Assembly (NCBI GenBank): GCA_027493675.1
Contig: JAOSKI010000042.1
Coordinates: 62,001-126,000 of the forward strand
Direction: 5' to 3'
From: Microthrixaceae bacterium
Lineage (GTDB): Bacteria; Actinomycetota; Acidimicrobiia; Acidimicrobiales; Microtrichaceae
DNA length: 64,000 nucleotides
Shown: piece by piece, positions 9,260 through 19,301 of the stretch
Layout of the letters: each line of letters starts with the position of its first letter
Numbering within the stretch: position 1 is the stretch's first letter
Translations under genes and position numbers: made by a program
The notes under the pieces: model-generated
What the model was told of the DNA's origin: nothing
Database searches by the model: none
The model's input: the letters and a program-made list of their open reading frames with translations, nothing else

Positions 9260-10866
9260 ATGACGAACACCTCACCGCTGCGGCCCACCCCCGGCCGGCT
9301 CACCCAGGGCGACGAGCCGTACCGCCCGGGGTATCACTTCTCCCCCACACGGAACTGGATGAACGACCCCAACGGCCTCGTGTACCACGCCGGCACCTAT
9401 CACCTGTTCTTCCAGCACAACCCTCACGGTGACCAGTGGGGCAACATGTCGTGGGGCCACGCCACCAGCGACGATCTGCTGAGCTGGACCGAGCAGCCGC
9501 TGGCCATCCCGCAGACCTTCGACGACCACGGGCGCTCGATCGAAGACGTCTTCTCGGGGTCGGTCGTGGTCGACCATGACAACACGAGCGGCTTCGGCAC
9601 TGCCGAGGACCCGCCACTCGTGGCGGTGTACACCAGCGCCTACACGCTGGATCACCCGCGCCGTGCGTTGAAGCAGGCACAGTCACTCGCGTACTCGACC
9701 GACGGCGGATACCGCTGGACCAAGTACGACCGGAACCCGGTGGTGGACCGCGACTCGACGGACTTCCGGGACCCGAAGGTGTTCCGGTATCGAAGCGACA
9801 CAAGTGGTGAGCGCTACTGGGTGATGGTGGCCGTGGAGGCGGTGGAGCGCCAGGTCGTGATCTACCGCTCGGAGGACCTGAGGACATGGCGGTACCTCTC
9901 CACGTTCGGGCCGGCGAACGCGGTCGCGGGGGTCTGGGAGTGCCCCGACCTCTTCGAGCTACCGGTCGGCGACAACCCCGGCGACACACGCTGGGTGCTG
10001 GTGGTGAGCCTCAACCCGGGGTCGATCGCCGGGGGCAGCGGTGCCCAGTACTTCGTGGGCGCCTTCGACGGTGTCACCTTCACATCCGAGAACACCGGCG
10101 CCGGGAGCGACGACTACCTGTGGCTCGACTGGGGCCGCGACCACTACGCCGCCGTGTCCTACGACAACGCCCCCGGTTCCAAGCGCATCATGACCGGATG
10201 GATGAACGACTGGACCTATGCCGGCTCCCTACCCACCTCGGGATGGCGCTCCAACATGACGCTGCCAAGAGAGGTGACGCTCACCGGAAGTCGGCGGACG
10301 GATCGAGCTGAGCCAGCGAGCGGTTGCTGAGATCGACGACTACCGCCTGGACGACCAGGCGTTCTCCGTCGCCGATGTGGTGGTCGCCGATGGAACCCAC
10401 CCGCTCACGGCCTGCGGCGACATGTTGGTGATCGATGCGAGCATCGAGATCGGCGATGCCGAGCGCGCCGGCCTCATCGTGCGCCTCGGAGGGCTTCACC
10501 GCGGACGAGACCGGATCTGCGGCCGGGGCACAGGGCACGTTGGTGGGCTACGACGCGGCGGCAAAGCAGGTGTTCGTCGACCGCACCCGGTCGGGCGAGG
10601 TGGGGTTCCACCCGGCGTTCGCCACCATGTCGTCTGCCCCGGTTCCACCGGACAACACGGTTTCGCGAGACAACACGGCGCTGGTCGATCTGCGTGTGTA
10701 TGTGGACCGTGCGTCGGTGGAGCTCTTCGCCGCCGGGGGCACACGCACGATCACCGAGTTGATATTTCCCGATCGTGCATCACGGGGACTTGCGCTGTTC
10801 TCCGAGGGTGGCACGGCGACGATCCGACGGCTCACCGCAACCCTCCTTCGGCCCTCGATGGAATAG
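9260..10866 (+). CDS. Glycoside hydrolase family 32 fructosidase (frame interrupted)
   Basis: Five-bladed beta-propeller GH32 enzyme that hydrolyses beta-fructosyl bonds (sucrose, levan or inulin). All three family acidic motifs are present: nucleophile Asp in WMNDPNG (about residue 36), RDP in FRDPKVFR (about 171) and acid/base Glu in WECPDLFELP (about 227). A C-terminal beta-sandwich follows, ending VDLRVYVDRASVELFAAGGTR-like, as in levanases and invertases. Frame jumps near 10295 and 10490. About 535 residues. No signal peptide is visible, so it is probably intracellular and acts on imported oligosaccharide. A modest GAGGA lies before the ATG. No sugar transporter or regulator adjoins it. 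Confidence 0.92.
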
Positions 10867-11113
10867 CCGACGACAGCCGCGGTTCGGGCGACGGGCGCCG
10901 AAGCGCTTCGTCACATCGCCCCGATGACCTTGAGAGACCCACTCCTGGACAGCCTCCCTTGACCCAATCCCCATCTTGCGCCTCCGCGCCATCGTCATCT
11001 TCGGGCGCCGATCACTTCGGAAGCTCAGCCTCGCCCTCCTCGAGCGGGTGAGCGGGGATCCGCTGCGGTCGTCAGCGAGCGGCATCGACGAGCCGTGTCC
11101 AGGGTGCCCCGGA

Positions 11114-11242
11114 TCAGCTCTGTTCGGCCCGGACGTAGGCAACGATGGCGTTCGCGTGGCCGTGGCCGAGTCCGCGCTCGGCCTTGATCCACGCGACGGT
11201 CTCCATGTGGCGCTCGTCGGAGAAGGCGGACCGGTCGGTCAT
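11114..11242 (-). CDS. DUF4287-like small protein
   Basis: A 42-residue protein with the pattern METVAWIKAERGLGHGHANAIVAYV, which matches the short DUF4287 domain often found at the N-terminus of larger proteins; here it stands alone. The ATG overlaps the stop of the MerB-like gene as ATGA and has AGGGAG upstream. Function is unknown; the overlap ties it to the MerB-like and flavin reductase genes. The 247 bases on its downstream side, up to the GH32 stop, hold no gene I can support. Confidence 0.65.
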   Translation of the reverse strand: MTDRSAFSDERHMETVAWIKAERGLGHGHANAIVAYVRAEQS

Positions 11243-11945
11243 CGGTTGCTCCCTATTGCATGTGCTCGGTCGGCGCCGAGCACCTCCGCGAAGACGGTGT
11301 CGGTCATGCGGCGTGCGATCTCGAAGCCCTCGGCGACGGACACCACGAACGTGTCGGGGTTCTCCGCGGTCCAGTACTCGGCTGCCTCCCGGGTCTCGAA
11401 GAGCCAGATGTAGTGGCACAGCGTGGTGATGATGTCCTCGAAGGACGCCACATCGGGTGGCATCATCGACATCGCAGCGGTGCCCGGCTGGACCTCCGAC
11501 ACACCGTCGGGGCCCGCTCGGAGGGTCACCTCGGTGCCCGTGATGGGACAGTGCGAGGTGAGCGCGCCTCGACGCCCAGGACACGGGCGATGAACAACGG
11601 ATCGTAGGTGCACCAGGTCCACGCGGTACCCATGTCGCCCGCGTCGAAGCGGTGTGGAAACCCCTCATCGCAGGTGAGACCGAAGAACCCGGTGACGGCT
11701 CCGTGGTCGTCACGGAGGACCGCCGGCCACCGTGCCATCCAACGATCGACGACCGCCTCGTCAACTGCGGACCGTTCGGCGATGTCGAGCACCGGAGCGG
11801 GCTTGCCACGCATCAGGAGCTCATAGATCGCCAATGCGACGCGCTGCTGGCGGCCACCAGCGAGGAAGCCGCACCCGGTGATGAACGCCTGCGCGGTCCG
11901 CTCCACTGCCGGGCTCACGCCAGGACCCTCCGCTTCAGCCTCCAT
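11239..11945 (-). CDS. merB: Alkylmercury lyase (MerB)-like protein (frame interrupted)
   Basis: About 235 residues with the full MerB layout: an N-terminal winged-helix-like segment (VALAIYELLMRGKPAP onward, residues 36-90), then the core. The MerB active-site set is conserved by alignment: Cys112 and Asp115 in WCTYD (equivalents of Cys96 and Asp99), Cys133 in SHCPITG (Cys117) and Cys177 in LCHYIWLF (Cys159). MerB cleaves carbon-mercury bonds, releasing Hg(II). One frame jump near 11568. No merA, merR or merT is in the window, so a mercury role is not supported by context. The start overlaps the flavin reductase stop and the stop overlaps the DUF4287 start, so the three form one translation-coupled unit. 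Confidence 0.75.
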
Positions 11946-12417
11946 AGCTCATTCCGGTGCTGCGCAAGCTCAGCGGAGCCTGCTCGGCGTCACGGACCCC
12001 TGCTCCGACGACCTCGGCCACGAACACCGTGTGATCCCCACGCTCGACCACATCGGTAACACGGCACTCGAACCAGCATGGAACCTCGTCGAGGATCGGG
12101 GCGCCGGTCTCCTCCCCAGGTGTGAAGCTCCGGCCGTTGATCCGCTCACCGTCGAGCTCGGTCGAGCCGAAGAACGCCTTGGCGATCTCTACCTGGTCCT
12201 CGGCGAGCACGTTCACCGCGAAGGTTCCACCCGCGGTGATCGTCGCGCACAGCCCGCTGTCGGCCCTGACCGCCGCAGCGACCAGCGGAGGCTCGAACGA
12301 CGCCTGCGTGAGCCAGTTGACCCCGCCGCCGCCGACCAGATCCCCGTGTCTTGAGGTCATCACGTACAGCCCGTAGGTGATCGCCCGCAAGGCGACCTTC
12401 TTGTCCTGTGCCTCCAT
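11935..12417 (-). CDS. Flavin reductase-like, FMN-binding protein
   Basis: A 160-residue intact split-barrel flavoprotein of the flavin-reductase-like family. Visible are the N-terminal LRAITYGLYVMTSRHGD, the flavin-contact stretch VNWLTQASFEPPLVAAAVRA, then GTFAVNVLAEDQ and the late DHTVFVAEVVGAG strand. Members either reduce free FMN for a partner oxygenase or carry bound flavin themselves. It is the first gene of a three-gene unit; its 3-prime end overlaps the MerB-like start by 11 bases, so a supply of reducing power to the downstream enzyme is possible but unproven. The sequence before its ATG shows no strong ribosome binding site. Confidence 0.85.
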   Translation of the reverse strand: MEAQDKKVALRAITYGLYVMTSRHGDLVGGGGVNWLTQASFEPPLVAAAVRADSGLCATITAGGTFAVNVLAEDQVEIAKAFFGSTELDGERINGRSFTPGEETGAPILDEVPCWFECRVTDVVERGDHTVFVAEVVGAGVRDAEQAPLSLRSTGMSYGG

Positions 12418-12447
12418 GGCTGGGAGTCTAGGTCTGGGCCTGCGCGC

Positions 12448-13371
12448 TCATGAGAGCGACGCACGGCGGGTTCGCGCTTCGGGCACCAACAAGACCGAGG
12501 CAACGAAGAAGCAGATCCCGCCGGCGACCGTTCCGGCATCGTCGAGCCACAGGCTGACGACGTCGCCCGAGGGAGCGTGTAGGCCCCGACGGCTGACAAG
12601 CCGAAGAAGACCGAACCGGCGAGGTTCAACACCACGATCCACCACGACACGTCACGCACACGGAGCCGGCCAGCCGAGTGGCACACCTCCGCCCAGGCCA
12701 GGTAGCTCGCCACCAGGAAGCAGATCGAACCGATTGCATCGGGTCGCCAGACGAGTCGGTTGGCCTGGGCGACGTCCCAACCATCGTGTAGGGCCAGGAA
12801 CGTCATCACGTTGAAGTAGAGGGTGCCGACCAACTGGATGCCGGTGGACCACCAGTCGATCGACCGTGGCTGCCACCGCACCCACCGCAGCACCCGTCGC
12901 CGGCGACCGGCGGCATCCGCTCCCCACTGCGGGGGTGTTCGCCGTCTCGGGGGCGTTGGCTGCTTCGAGGAAGCAGAGATACGACGCTGAGGTGAAGAAG
13001 ATCGAACCCACGAAGAAGGTGATGCCCACCCAGTTGCCGCCGACCAGGTCCTCGTAGGCGGGCAGCGGCCTGACGGTGAAGCACGTCGAGCCGACGCAGA
13101 ACAGGACCGCGATCCACCAGGTGCGAGCGGGCACCGCGTGCCGGCCCAGCCCCTTGCGATGATCCCGTGATCGCCAGACCCGCTTGGTGCCGTCGGCCGA
13201 GCGGAACTCGACCAGCGTGGTGAAGGGACCGAACCCGCTGGCCGACTCGACGGTCCATCCTTGCGGAGCGCCGACGGGAGCCCGCTTGCGGGCATCACCG
13301 CCCGGCGGGGCGTCCCCGTTCCCCATACGGACTTCCCGCGTGTGCTCCGACCCCGGATCCACGTTGCGCAT
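12448..13371 (-). CDS. Multi-pass membrane protein, two duplicated helix pairs (frame interrupted)
   Basis: About 307 residues. After a hydrophilic 85-residue N-terminus come helix pairs of the form WWIAVLFCVGSTCF...NWVGITFFVGSIFFTSASYLCFLEA, then WWSTGIQLVGTLYFNVMTF...DAIGSICFLVASYLAWAEV, then a third pair WWIVVLNLAGSVFFGLSAVGAY...TVAGGICFFVASVLLVPEA. The repeated WW-GS-FF / FFVAS pattern resembles YrhK-like helix pairs, which I mention with low certainty. Frame jumps near 12925 and 12590, at G/C runs. Function unknown. A palindrome and tandem repeats separate it from the upstream ABC operon. Confidence 0.6.
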
Positions 13372-13470
13372 CCACGATGGCCTAGCACCTCCGTCGTGAT
13401 GCCCGCTGCCAGTGCCTCAGCACCCCCCCACCTGCCACCCACCTGCCACCCCCCCACCTGCCACCCACCT

Positions 13471-13522
13471 GCGAACTGTCCGGTGTGGTGCGCAGTTCCA
13501 CGCACCACACCGGACGGTTCGC
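13471..13522. repeat. Palindromic repeat family, copy 2
   Basis: The longest copy: 22-base arms at 13471-13492 and 13501-13522 with one mismatch and an 8-base loop. The arm begins GCGAACTGTCCGGT, the same core as copies 1 and 3. It lies downstream of the FtsX-like gene. Just to its left, 13429-13470 holds direct repeats of CACCTGCCACC. Confidence 0.9.
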
Positions 13523-13567
13523 ATGGGTTCAGGCGGGCATGGGTTCAGGCGGGCATGGTTCAGGCGG
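13521..13567. repeat. 16-bp tandem repeat, three units
   Basis: GCATGGGTTCAGGCGG is repeated at 13521-13536, 13537-13552 and 13553-13567 (the last lacks one G), followed by a partial fourth. The third unit overlaps the stop region of the FtsX-like gene, whose last codons (PMPA) are part of the repeat. Confidence 0.9.
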
Positions 13568-16204
13568 GCATGGGTTCCTCGGGACCATGCGGACCGTGCA
13601 GCGACCGGCGCGGCGGAATCAGCCGCGCGGCCGACCCGACCACGGCCGGCAGGGCGAGCGACACGGCCAGCACCAGCGTCGCGTCGCGGCTCCAGGGAGC
13701 CGGTGCACCGGGGCTGCGTTGCAGCGCAACCACCGACACGATCATCAGCGCGGCGGTCAGCCCGAGCACCACCCCAGTACCGGTGAGCGCTCCCGCGGTG
13801 AGCGATGCGAGGCGCCTGGCCGAGCGGGGCCGCGCACCGAGGACCTGCAGGACCCGCGCAGCGTCGCCGTGCTCCCGGCGGTGCGCAGCGGTCGCGGCCA
13901 GCGCGACGACCAGCAGCACGACCAGCGACGGCCACACGATCCAGAACCTCCGTTCCAGCACCACGACGTGCTCCGTGGACGCACCGGCACGCAGCTTGTC
14001 GAACCTCAACTCATCGAACCCGATCGACATCCCCGCATCCTCCGAGATGCGGATGATCCTGGCGACCTGCGCGTCGCGGAGCCCTGAGGTGGAGCCGACC
14101 AGCACGGGATGCGGATCGGTCAGCACCATGCGTTCGCCACCTCCACCGGCGGACGACGACAGGACCACGGCGTGGACACCCGCCGGGACGCCGCCCACCC
14201 GTACCGGTATGCCCGCGACCGTGGATCCCTCGACACCCTCCATGTCGAAGGGAGTGACCGCGTTGCCGGAGCGCAGGAGCTCGACCGTGGCGGGCGCCAG
14301 GCCGACGCCTTCGGCACGATCGAGCACGAGCACCGTCGGGGTGAACCCCGAAGGGCAGGCGGGGCAGGGTCCCTCCCAGGTCCCCACCGTGGCAGGGGAC
14401 GTGACCAGGCCGGCCCGGGCGAGGTCCGCCGCAGCCCGTCCGGCAACGGTCCCGACAGGTCCACCGGTTCGGAGCCGTGCCCGGATGCGGCGTCGGAATC
14501 CCTGAACACCCACTGCGCACCCGCCCAGCTCGGACCGGTCCCGGCGCCCGCCTGGATCACCACGCTCGATCCCACCTCGGGTGACCCCGCATCGTCGGGG
14601 ACGGCCGTCGGCTCCGGCGCGGTCTCCTCCTGATCGCTGCGGTCGGACCCACCGAATCCATCGGTGGCCGTTCCGACCACGGCGACGAAGACCCAGGTGG
14701 CGACGACCACGACGGTGGCGATCGACCCGAGACGACGGTGCCGCAGGTCCCGCCCCCACCACCCTCCCGACCGGATCCCGATCCAGGTAGCGCCCACCGA
14801 GCCTCATCACGACCGGGGCAAACGCGATCCACACCAGGAAGAGCACCGCGATCGCTGTCACCGCCACCGACCCACCACCCCTGCCGACCACCACTGCGAG
14901 GGCGCTCACGGGGACCCAGATGAGAACGCCCAGCAGGATCCAACCAGCCACCTCCGGGGTGGCGCCGGCACCTGGGCGGCGCGCCCTTCGGTCCCGGGAG
15001 TCGAGCAACGCCGAAACTCCCATGCGGCGCGACGACCTGCTGAACACCACCGAGCCGGCAGCGGCCGCACCGACTGCCGCTACGACGAGCGGCACCACCC
15101 ACACCCAGCTCATGGTGGCGTCCACGAGGCCCGGCCATCCCTGGAGCCGCAGCCGCACCCACACGTCGGTGCCCAACCACGACACGACCAGGCCCACCAG
15201 CGTGGCGGGCAGGGCGACGACGATCGCCTCGGCCGCGGATGCGATCGCCAGCTGGCCGCGATCGGCACCTGTGGCTGCCAGGAGCCCGTTCGCCCGCATA
15301 CGCCGCCGGGCGCCGATGCTCGAGGCGGCTCCCACCAGGAGGCCCACGAACGCCACCACGAGCACGAACATCACCGCGGTCGCTCCGAGCATGGGATTCC
15401 TCGGGCCACCGATCGACGAGCCGTCCGCGTAGGGGGCATCCCCCGGAAGCACGTAGGGACCCCACAGGGGGCCCTCGGGCCCCTCCTCACCGGTCCACGG
15501 GAACGTCTCGACACTCGGCGCGGCCGCTCCTGTGGGCAACCCCACGTACACCGTCACACCTACCTCGGGGCGCGTCAGCGGTGGCCCCCGGGGAGACGAG
15601 CTCGCCCGGTGCCATCGCTGCGGTGAGCGATCCGGGACCACCGATGGTGGCGATCCCCACCACCCTCACAGAGTCCTCGGATGCATCCACGCGGAGCCGG
15701 TCGCCCACCTCCATCCCGAGCGTCTCGGCCAGATCGGGGGCGAGTACCACCTCGCCGCGCCTCGGCATGTGGCCGTCGACCAGCCGGATCACCCCGTCGA
15801 GCAGGGGATCGCCCCAGTCCGCCATCCGCACGCTGCCGTAGACACCACCGGCCCTCCCCATCGGGACCATCCTCGGATCCACCGGGCATCAACACGAGCC
15901 CGTCGACGGTCTGCTCCACCGCGAGCTCGCTGCCGGCGGGGAGCTCCGAGGCCAGCATGTCGGTGACCCCGGAGGCGACGTCGACCGGCGACCTTCCGTG
16001 GTAGAGCGCGTCGGCTGCGCCCATGAGCCACCGGGTCGAGCTCGCCGTCACGTGGCTCCCCCACACCGTCGACATGACGGTCCCTGCAACGGCGACCGCG
16101 ACCACGACCAGCAGTCCCGTCCAGGCGGTGCGCAACGGCGATCGCCACGCGAGGCGCCGCGCCCGGCGCAGCAACGCCGACCACGGAGCCCACCGCGCCC
16201 TCAC
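13560..16204 (-). CDS. FtsX-like ABC transporter permease (frame interrupted)
   Basis: About 880 residues, a large two-module MacB/FtsX-type permease in the cytoplasmic membrane. An N-terminal helix near residue 25-45 (GLLVVVAVAVAGTVMSTVW) is followed by a large extracytoplasmic domain, then helices at NPMLGATAVMFVLVVAFVGLLVG, more helices, a second extracytoplasmic domain and final helices ending near VLAVSLALPAVVGSAARL. The FtsX-domain motif MRANGLLAATGADRGQLAIA is present, with a second copy ARVLQVLGARPRSARRLA near the end. Several frame jumps (near 15890, 15600 and 14760-14460). Its GTG start overlaps the ATPase stop as GTGA. With the ATPase it probably exports a lipid, peptide or drug, or transmits a mechanical signal. 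Confidence 0.85.
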
Positions 16205-16994
16205 GGCATCACCCGGGTGGCACGGCAGTCGAGGCGGCCCTCACGCAGGTGCACGACGCGATCGGCCCAACCCGCCACGGCCGGATCGTGGGTGGCGAGC
16301 AGCACCGCCGCACCCCCCTCGTCGCAGCGGCGCCGGATCAGGCGCATCACCGCCTCGGCGGTGAGCGCGTCGAGGGCGCCCGTCGGCTCGTCGGCCACCA
16401 GCAGGTGACGTGAGCCGACAAGCGACCGGGCGATCGCGCCCCGCTGCTGCTCACCACCTGAGAGGTCGGAGGGGAACCGACGTGCGAGAGCTCGGTGATG
16501 CCGACGTCTTCGAGGGCCTCCATTGCGAGCCGCATCGCTTCGCGGCGCACGACGCCGTCGAGCTCGAGTGGCAGCGAGACGTTCTCGAGGACCGTGAGCG
16601 AGTCGAGCAGGTTCCACCGCTGCTCGACGTAGCCGACGCAGCGACGCCGGAGGTCGGCGAGGTCGTTCGCGGAGAGGACCCAGAGGTGCTCTCCGTCGAT
16701 GACCGGCATGCCACGCTCGGGGCGGTCGAGCCCGGCTGCGATGCGCAGCAGGGTCGTCTTGCCCGACCCCGAGGGCCCCATCAGCGCCACGAGCTCGCCT
16801 CGGCGCACCTCCAGGTCCACGCCGTCGAGGACCATGCGGCGGTAGCGGCCGTCGGGCACCGACTGCGCCACGTCGACCAGGCGGAGCACCGTCGCGGGCT
16901 GTGTCGCCGCGGCGTCACCGGTGCGCACATCACCGCTGCTCGCCGCATCTTCAGGTATGCCGGTGTCCCGGCCGGGTTCAATCGTGTCGGTCAT
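16201..16994 (-). CDS. ABC transporter ATP-binding protein (frame interrupted)
   Basis: About 264 residues, MacB/LolD-like ATPase. A Thr/Ala-rich 35-residue leader precedes [13 protein letters not shown]; the Walker [10 protein letters not shown] lies near residue 75, a Q-loop equivalent at YVEQRWNLL, the signature LSGGEQQR and Walker [15 protein letters not shown] follow, then the H-loop LLATHDP. One frame jump near 16475 just before the signature. The ATG overlaps the padR-like stop as ATGA with AGGGAG in front, and its own stop overlaps the permease GTG, so padR-ATPase-permease is a single tightly packed operon. Confidence 0.93.
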
Positions 16995-17589
16995 CGTCTC
17001 CCTCTCGGTGTGTCCGTGCTCGTTCCATCGGTGCCCCGCCGGCGAGGGCGGTCCGCACCCCCGCCCCGGAGCATGTCGTGACGCTGGCGGCACTGCTCCA
17101 GCCAGCGCAGCTCGGCGTCGATCTGCGCGATGACCGCGTCGAGCGCGAACAGCCGGGCCAGGTCGGCGGGGTCTGCGGCTGCCTTGAGGCGTGGTAGCGC
17201 TGCAGCTCCTCGGTGGTCGCCCCCCGCTGGGCGTCGATCACCGCGTCCAGGTCGACCTGATCGAGCGACGCTGCAAGCGTCAACTTGATCACGAGCTCGT
17301 CGCGATCGGGAGCCGGCCTGGTGCGCGGCTGGGCGAACCAACCCTCGATCTCGCGGCGCCCGGCATCGGTCAAGGCATACTGCCGCTGGTCCTGCGAGCC
17401 ATGTTCCACTGGCTCGGTCCCAACCTGTGTGACCAGACCGTCACGCTCGAGGCGCGACAGCGTCGTGTAGACCTGCCCGACGTTGAGCTCCCACAGCGAC
17501 CCGGTGCGCTCCTCGAGCTCCTTCTTGAGCTCGTAGCCGTGACGGCTGCGGGAGCTCAGCAGAGCCAGCAGCCCGTTGCGTACCGACAT
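16991..17589 (-). CDS. PadR family transcriptional regulator (frame interrupted)
   Basis: About 199 residues. The N-terminal winged helix is clear: MSVRNGLLALLSSRSRHGYELKKELEERTG, then NVGQVYTTLSRLERDGLV with the wing DQRQYALTDAGRREIEGWF. The C-terminal helical dimer domain (LARLFALDAVIAQIDAELRWLEQCRQ) is recovered in a second frame after a jump near 17180. The corrected stop TGA overlaps the ATPase ATG. PadR proteins usually repress an adjacent transporter until a ligand binds; the perfect palindrome 29 bases upstream of the start (17618-17655) is its probable operator, giving autoregulation of the whole export operon. Confidence 0.9.
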
Positions 17590-17617
17590 CGCCGTCCTCC
17601 TGATCCAGCATCCGTCC

Positions 17618-17655
17618 GACTAGTTACCCGGTAAGTACATACCGGGTAACTAGTC
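17618..17655. promoter_or_regulatory. Perfect operator-like palindrome before padR-like gene
   Basis: Sixteen-base arms (17618-17633 and 17640-17655) with a six-base centre: GACTAGTTACCCGGTA, then AGTACA, then the exact complement. It is AT-rich against a GC-rich background and sits directly upstream of the padR-like start and about 14 bases before a rightward small frame, so it could control both directions. Confidence 0.8.
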
Positions 17656-17668
17656 ATGTCAAGTACTG

Positions 17669-17920
17669 ATGTTCCGAACGCAAGCGCCCGCGCTGCTGCG
17701 ACCACGACCAACAAGCGCGGCACGTGGATCTGAGTTCGACGCGGGACTTGGGCCGGAACCGGACGCCCAGGGATGCCCAGGGCGTGGCTTCCTCGCGGTG
17801 CTCGGCATCGATCATCCAGGGCACGCCGAAGCGATCCGTGGACGCTTCGGTGGCTCGGCGTTGGTTCGCGAACTCGAATCGGCAAGGGCTGCCGATCACA
17901 TCCGCGAGTCCACGAGATGA
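17669..17920 (+). CDS. Hypothetical small protein, possible antitoxin
   Basis: An 83-residue frame whose stop overlaps the PIN-domain start as ATGA, the usual arrangement of an antitoxin before its toxin. I recognise no antitoxin fold in the sequence (it ends SALVRELESARAADHIREST) and hidden frameshifts are possible given the rest of the window. The overlap and the absence of any other antitoxin are the only support. Confidence 0.3.
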   Translation: MFRTQAPALLRPRPTSAARGSEFDAGLGPEPDAQGCPGRGFLAVLGIDHPGHAEAIRGRFGGSALVRELESARAADHIRESTR

Positions 17921-18306
17921 CCGTTGCACTCGACTCGTGGGCTGTACTTCGGCTTCTCGAAGGCTCCGGTGCAGCAGCCAAGGCTGTCGGCGACCTACTC
18001 GCGACCGACAGGCCGCTGATCTCGTGGATCAACCTCGGAGAGGTCCACTACGTCCTCCAGCGAATCCACGGCGAGGACGCTGCAACCGAAACGGTCCGGG
18101 ATCGCGCCACGTGCTCGACGAGCGGCTTCCAGACGAGCGTCTCGTGCTGGATGCCGCCACGATCGGAGCCGTCACCCCGATGGCGTTCGCAGACGCCTTC
18201 GCTGCGGCGCTCGGCGTCTCAGCGAACGCCACACTCCAGACCGCCGACCCCGAACTACTCGTCGAAGGGTCGCCCTGGCGCTGGCGCGACCTCAGGACCC
18301 GAAGCT
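17917..18306 (+). CDS. PIN-domain protein, probable VapC-type toxin (frame interrupted)
   Basis: About 130 residues. The PIN nuclease acidic residues are present: Asp6 in MTVALDSWAVLRLLEG, Glu42 in INLGEVHYVLQR, the Asp in MAFADAFAAAL and the Asp in LQTADPELL. VapC toxins cleave RNA, often tRNA, and are held by a partner antitoxin. One base is missing near 18108 (DRARHVLDERLPDERLVLDAA is recovered by the correction). No stop codon closes the frame cleanly after WRDLR, so the end given is approximate and another frameshift is likely. 18307-18456 holds nothing else I can name. Confidence 0.7.
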
Positions 18307-18456
18307 GTTGCCGAATCGACCACCTACCCTGGGGTCTGGGGCGCTGCCGTTACCGAGTCGCCGCCGCAGCAAACAAGAACCATGGAGCACATACAGGTTG
18401 CCGGAAGGCCGGTCGGGTGCGACGATTGCGGGGACAGCCCGTGAGAGGGGTGCGCG

Positions 18457-19144
18457 ATGGAAATCGACCGAGCGACTCGGCGTTGGACCCGGCTGGCGGT
18501 TGGGGTGCTGACCCTGACGGCGACCATCGGCTGTTCGTCGGAGGACTCCACCTCCTCTGAGAGTCCCACCGATGGTGGCACCGAGGCCAGCACGACGACC
18601 ACCGAGCCGAAAGCTGCCGACAAGTCGACTACCACGACAGCCGACCCCGACGAGCAGGCGGGCGACACCGGCGGTGCAGGCACCGTGCGAGTGGTCAACC
18701 ACCTGAAGGCCACTCTGCCTGCGCTCAGCGACGAAGAGGCCACCGTGTGGCCGAGGTGGTCATCACGAGCCTGGGAGATCTTGCCGAGGTGATCACCGGC
18801 GCGAACCCCGAGGACCCCCTGCGCCCGGGCGAGATCTCGCAGCTCACCCAGAGTCTGGCCGAGGACGGTGAGGCGGCCTCGGTGGAGCAGAACGCCGCGG
18901 CGGTGTCGGAGTGCGTGGCAGATCCGGTCAGCTTCTCAGCCGGCGCGAGCCCTCCGACAGGCGAGTTGGCGGAATGCGCGAACGCCACGCTCGCAGGAAC
19001 CCCGAGTATGCGACCTACACGGGTGAGTTCCGTTTCCTGGGCGACTACTTCGACCGCACCCAGGGAGTGATCGTCATGACGGGCGGGGGCATCGAGGTGA
19101 CCGAACCGACGCAGCAGCTGCTCGTCGGGGCCTGCGCCGGCTGA
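18457..19144 (+). CDS. Putative lipoprotein of unknown function (frame interrupted)
   Basis: About 229 residues. The N-terminus has a lipoprotein signal (LAVGVLTLTATIGCSS, Cys near residue 26), then a long Ser/Thr/Glu/Asp-rich linker to about residue 75, then a mainly helical domain (SLGDLAEVITGANPEDPLRPGEISQL and later PEYATYTGEFRFLGDYF). Frame jumps near 18745 and 18990. GAGAGGGG lies just before the ATG. I do not recognise the family. It is flanked by two PIN-domain loci, with no evident functional link. Confidence 0.6.
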
Positions 19145-19301
19145 CGTCTCCGACGTCTCGGATCCGTCGCACCGGCCTGCCGATCCGGAGAGTCGCCGGC
19201 GCCTCGATACCGCACCGTCCCCACCCGTGGGACATCACGGGTCGCGGCACCAGACCCACACGCCCTTCCCTGGTACGGCTCCAACTGGCAGGATTCCAAC
19301 C

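Noticed and set aside
10867-11113. Small leftward frame (MARRRKMGIGSREAVQEWVS onward) between the GH32 and DUF4287 genes
   Set aside because: No ribosome binding site, it runs antisense into the GH32 end, and no family is recognised.
14664-15626. 320-residue plus-strand frame
   Set aside because: His/Arg/Pro-rich shadow of the FtsX-like permease.
17654-17929. Leftward 91-residue frame opposite the possible antitoxin
   Set aside because: It covers the palindrome edge and PIN start, has no ribosome binding site and no similarity.
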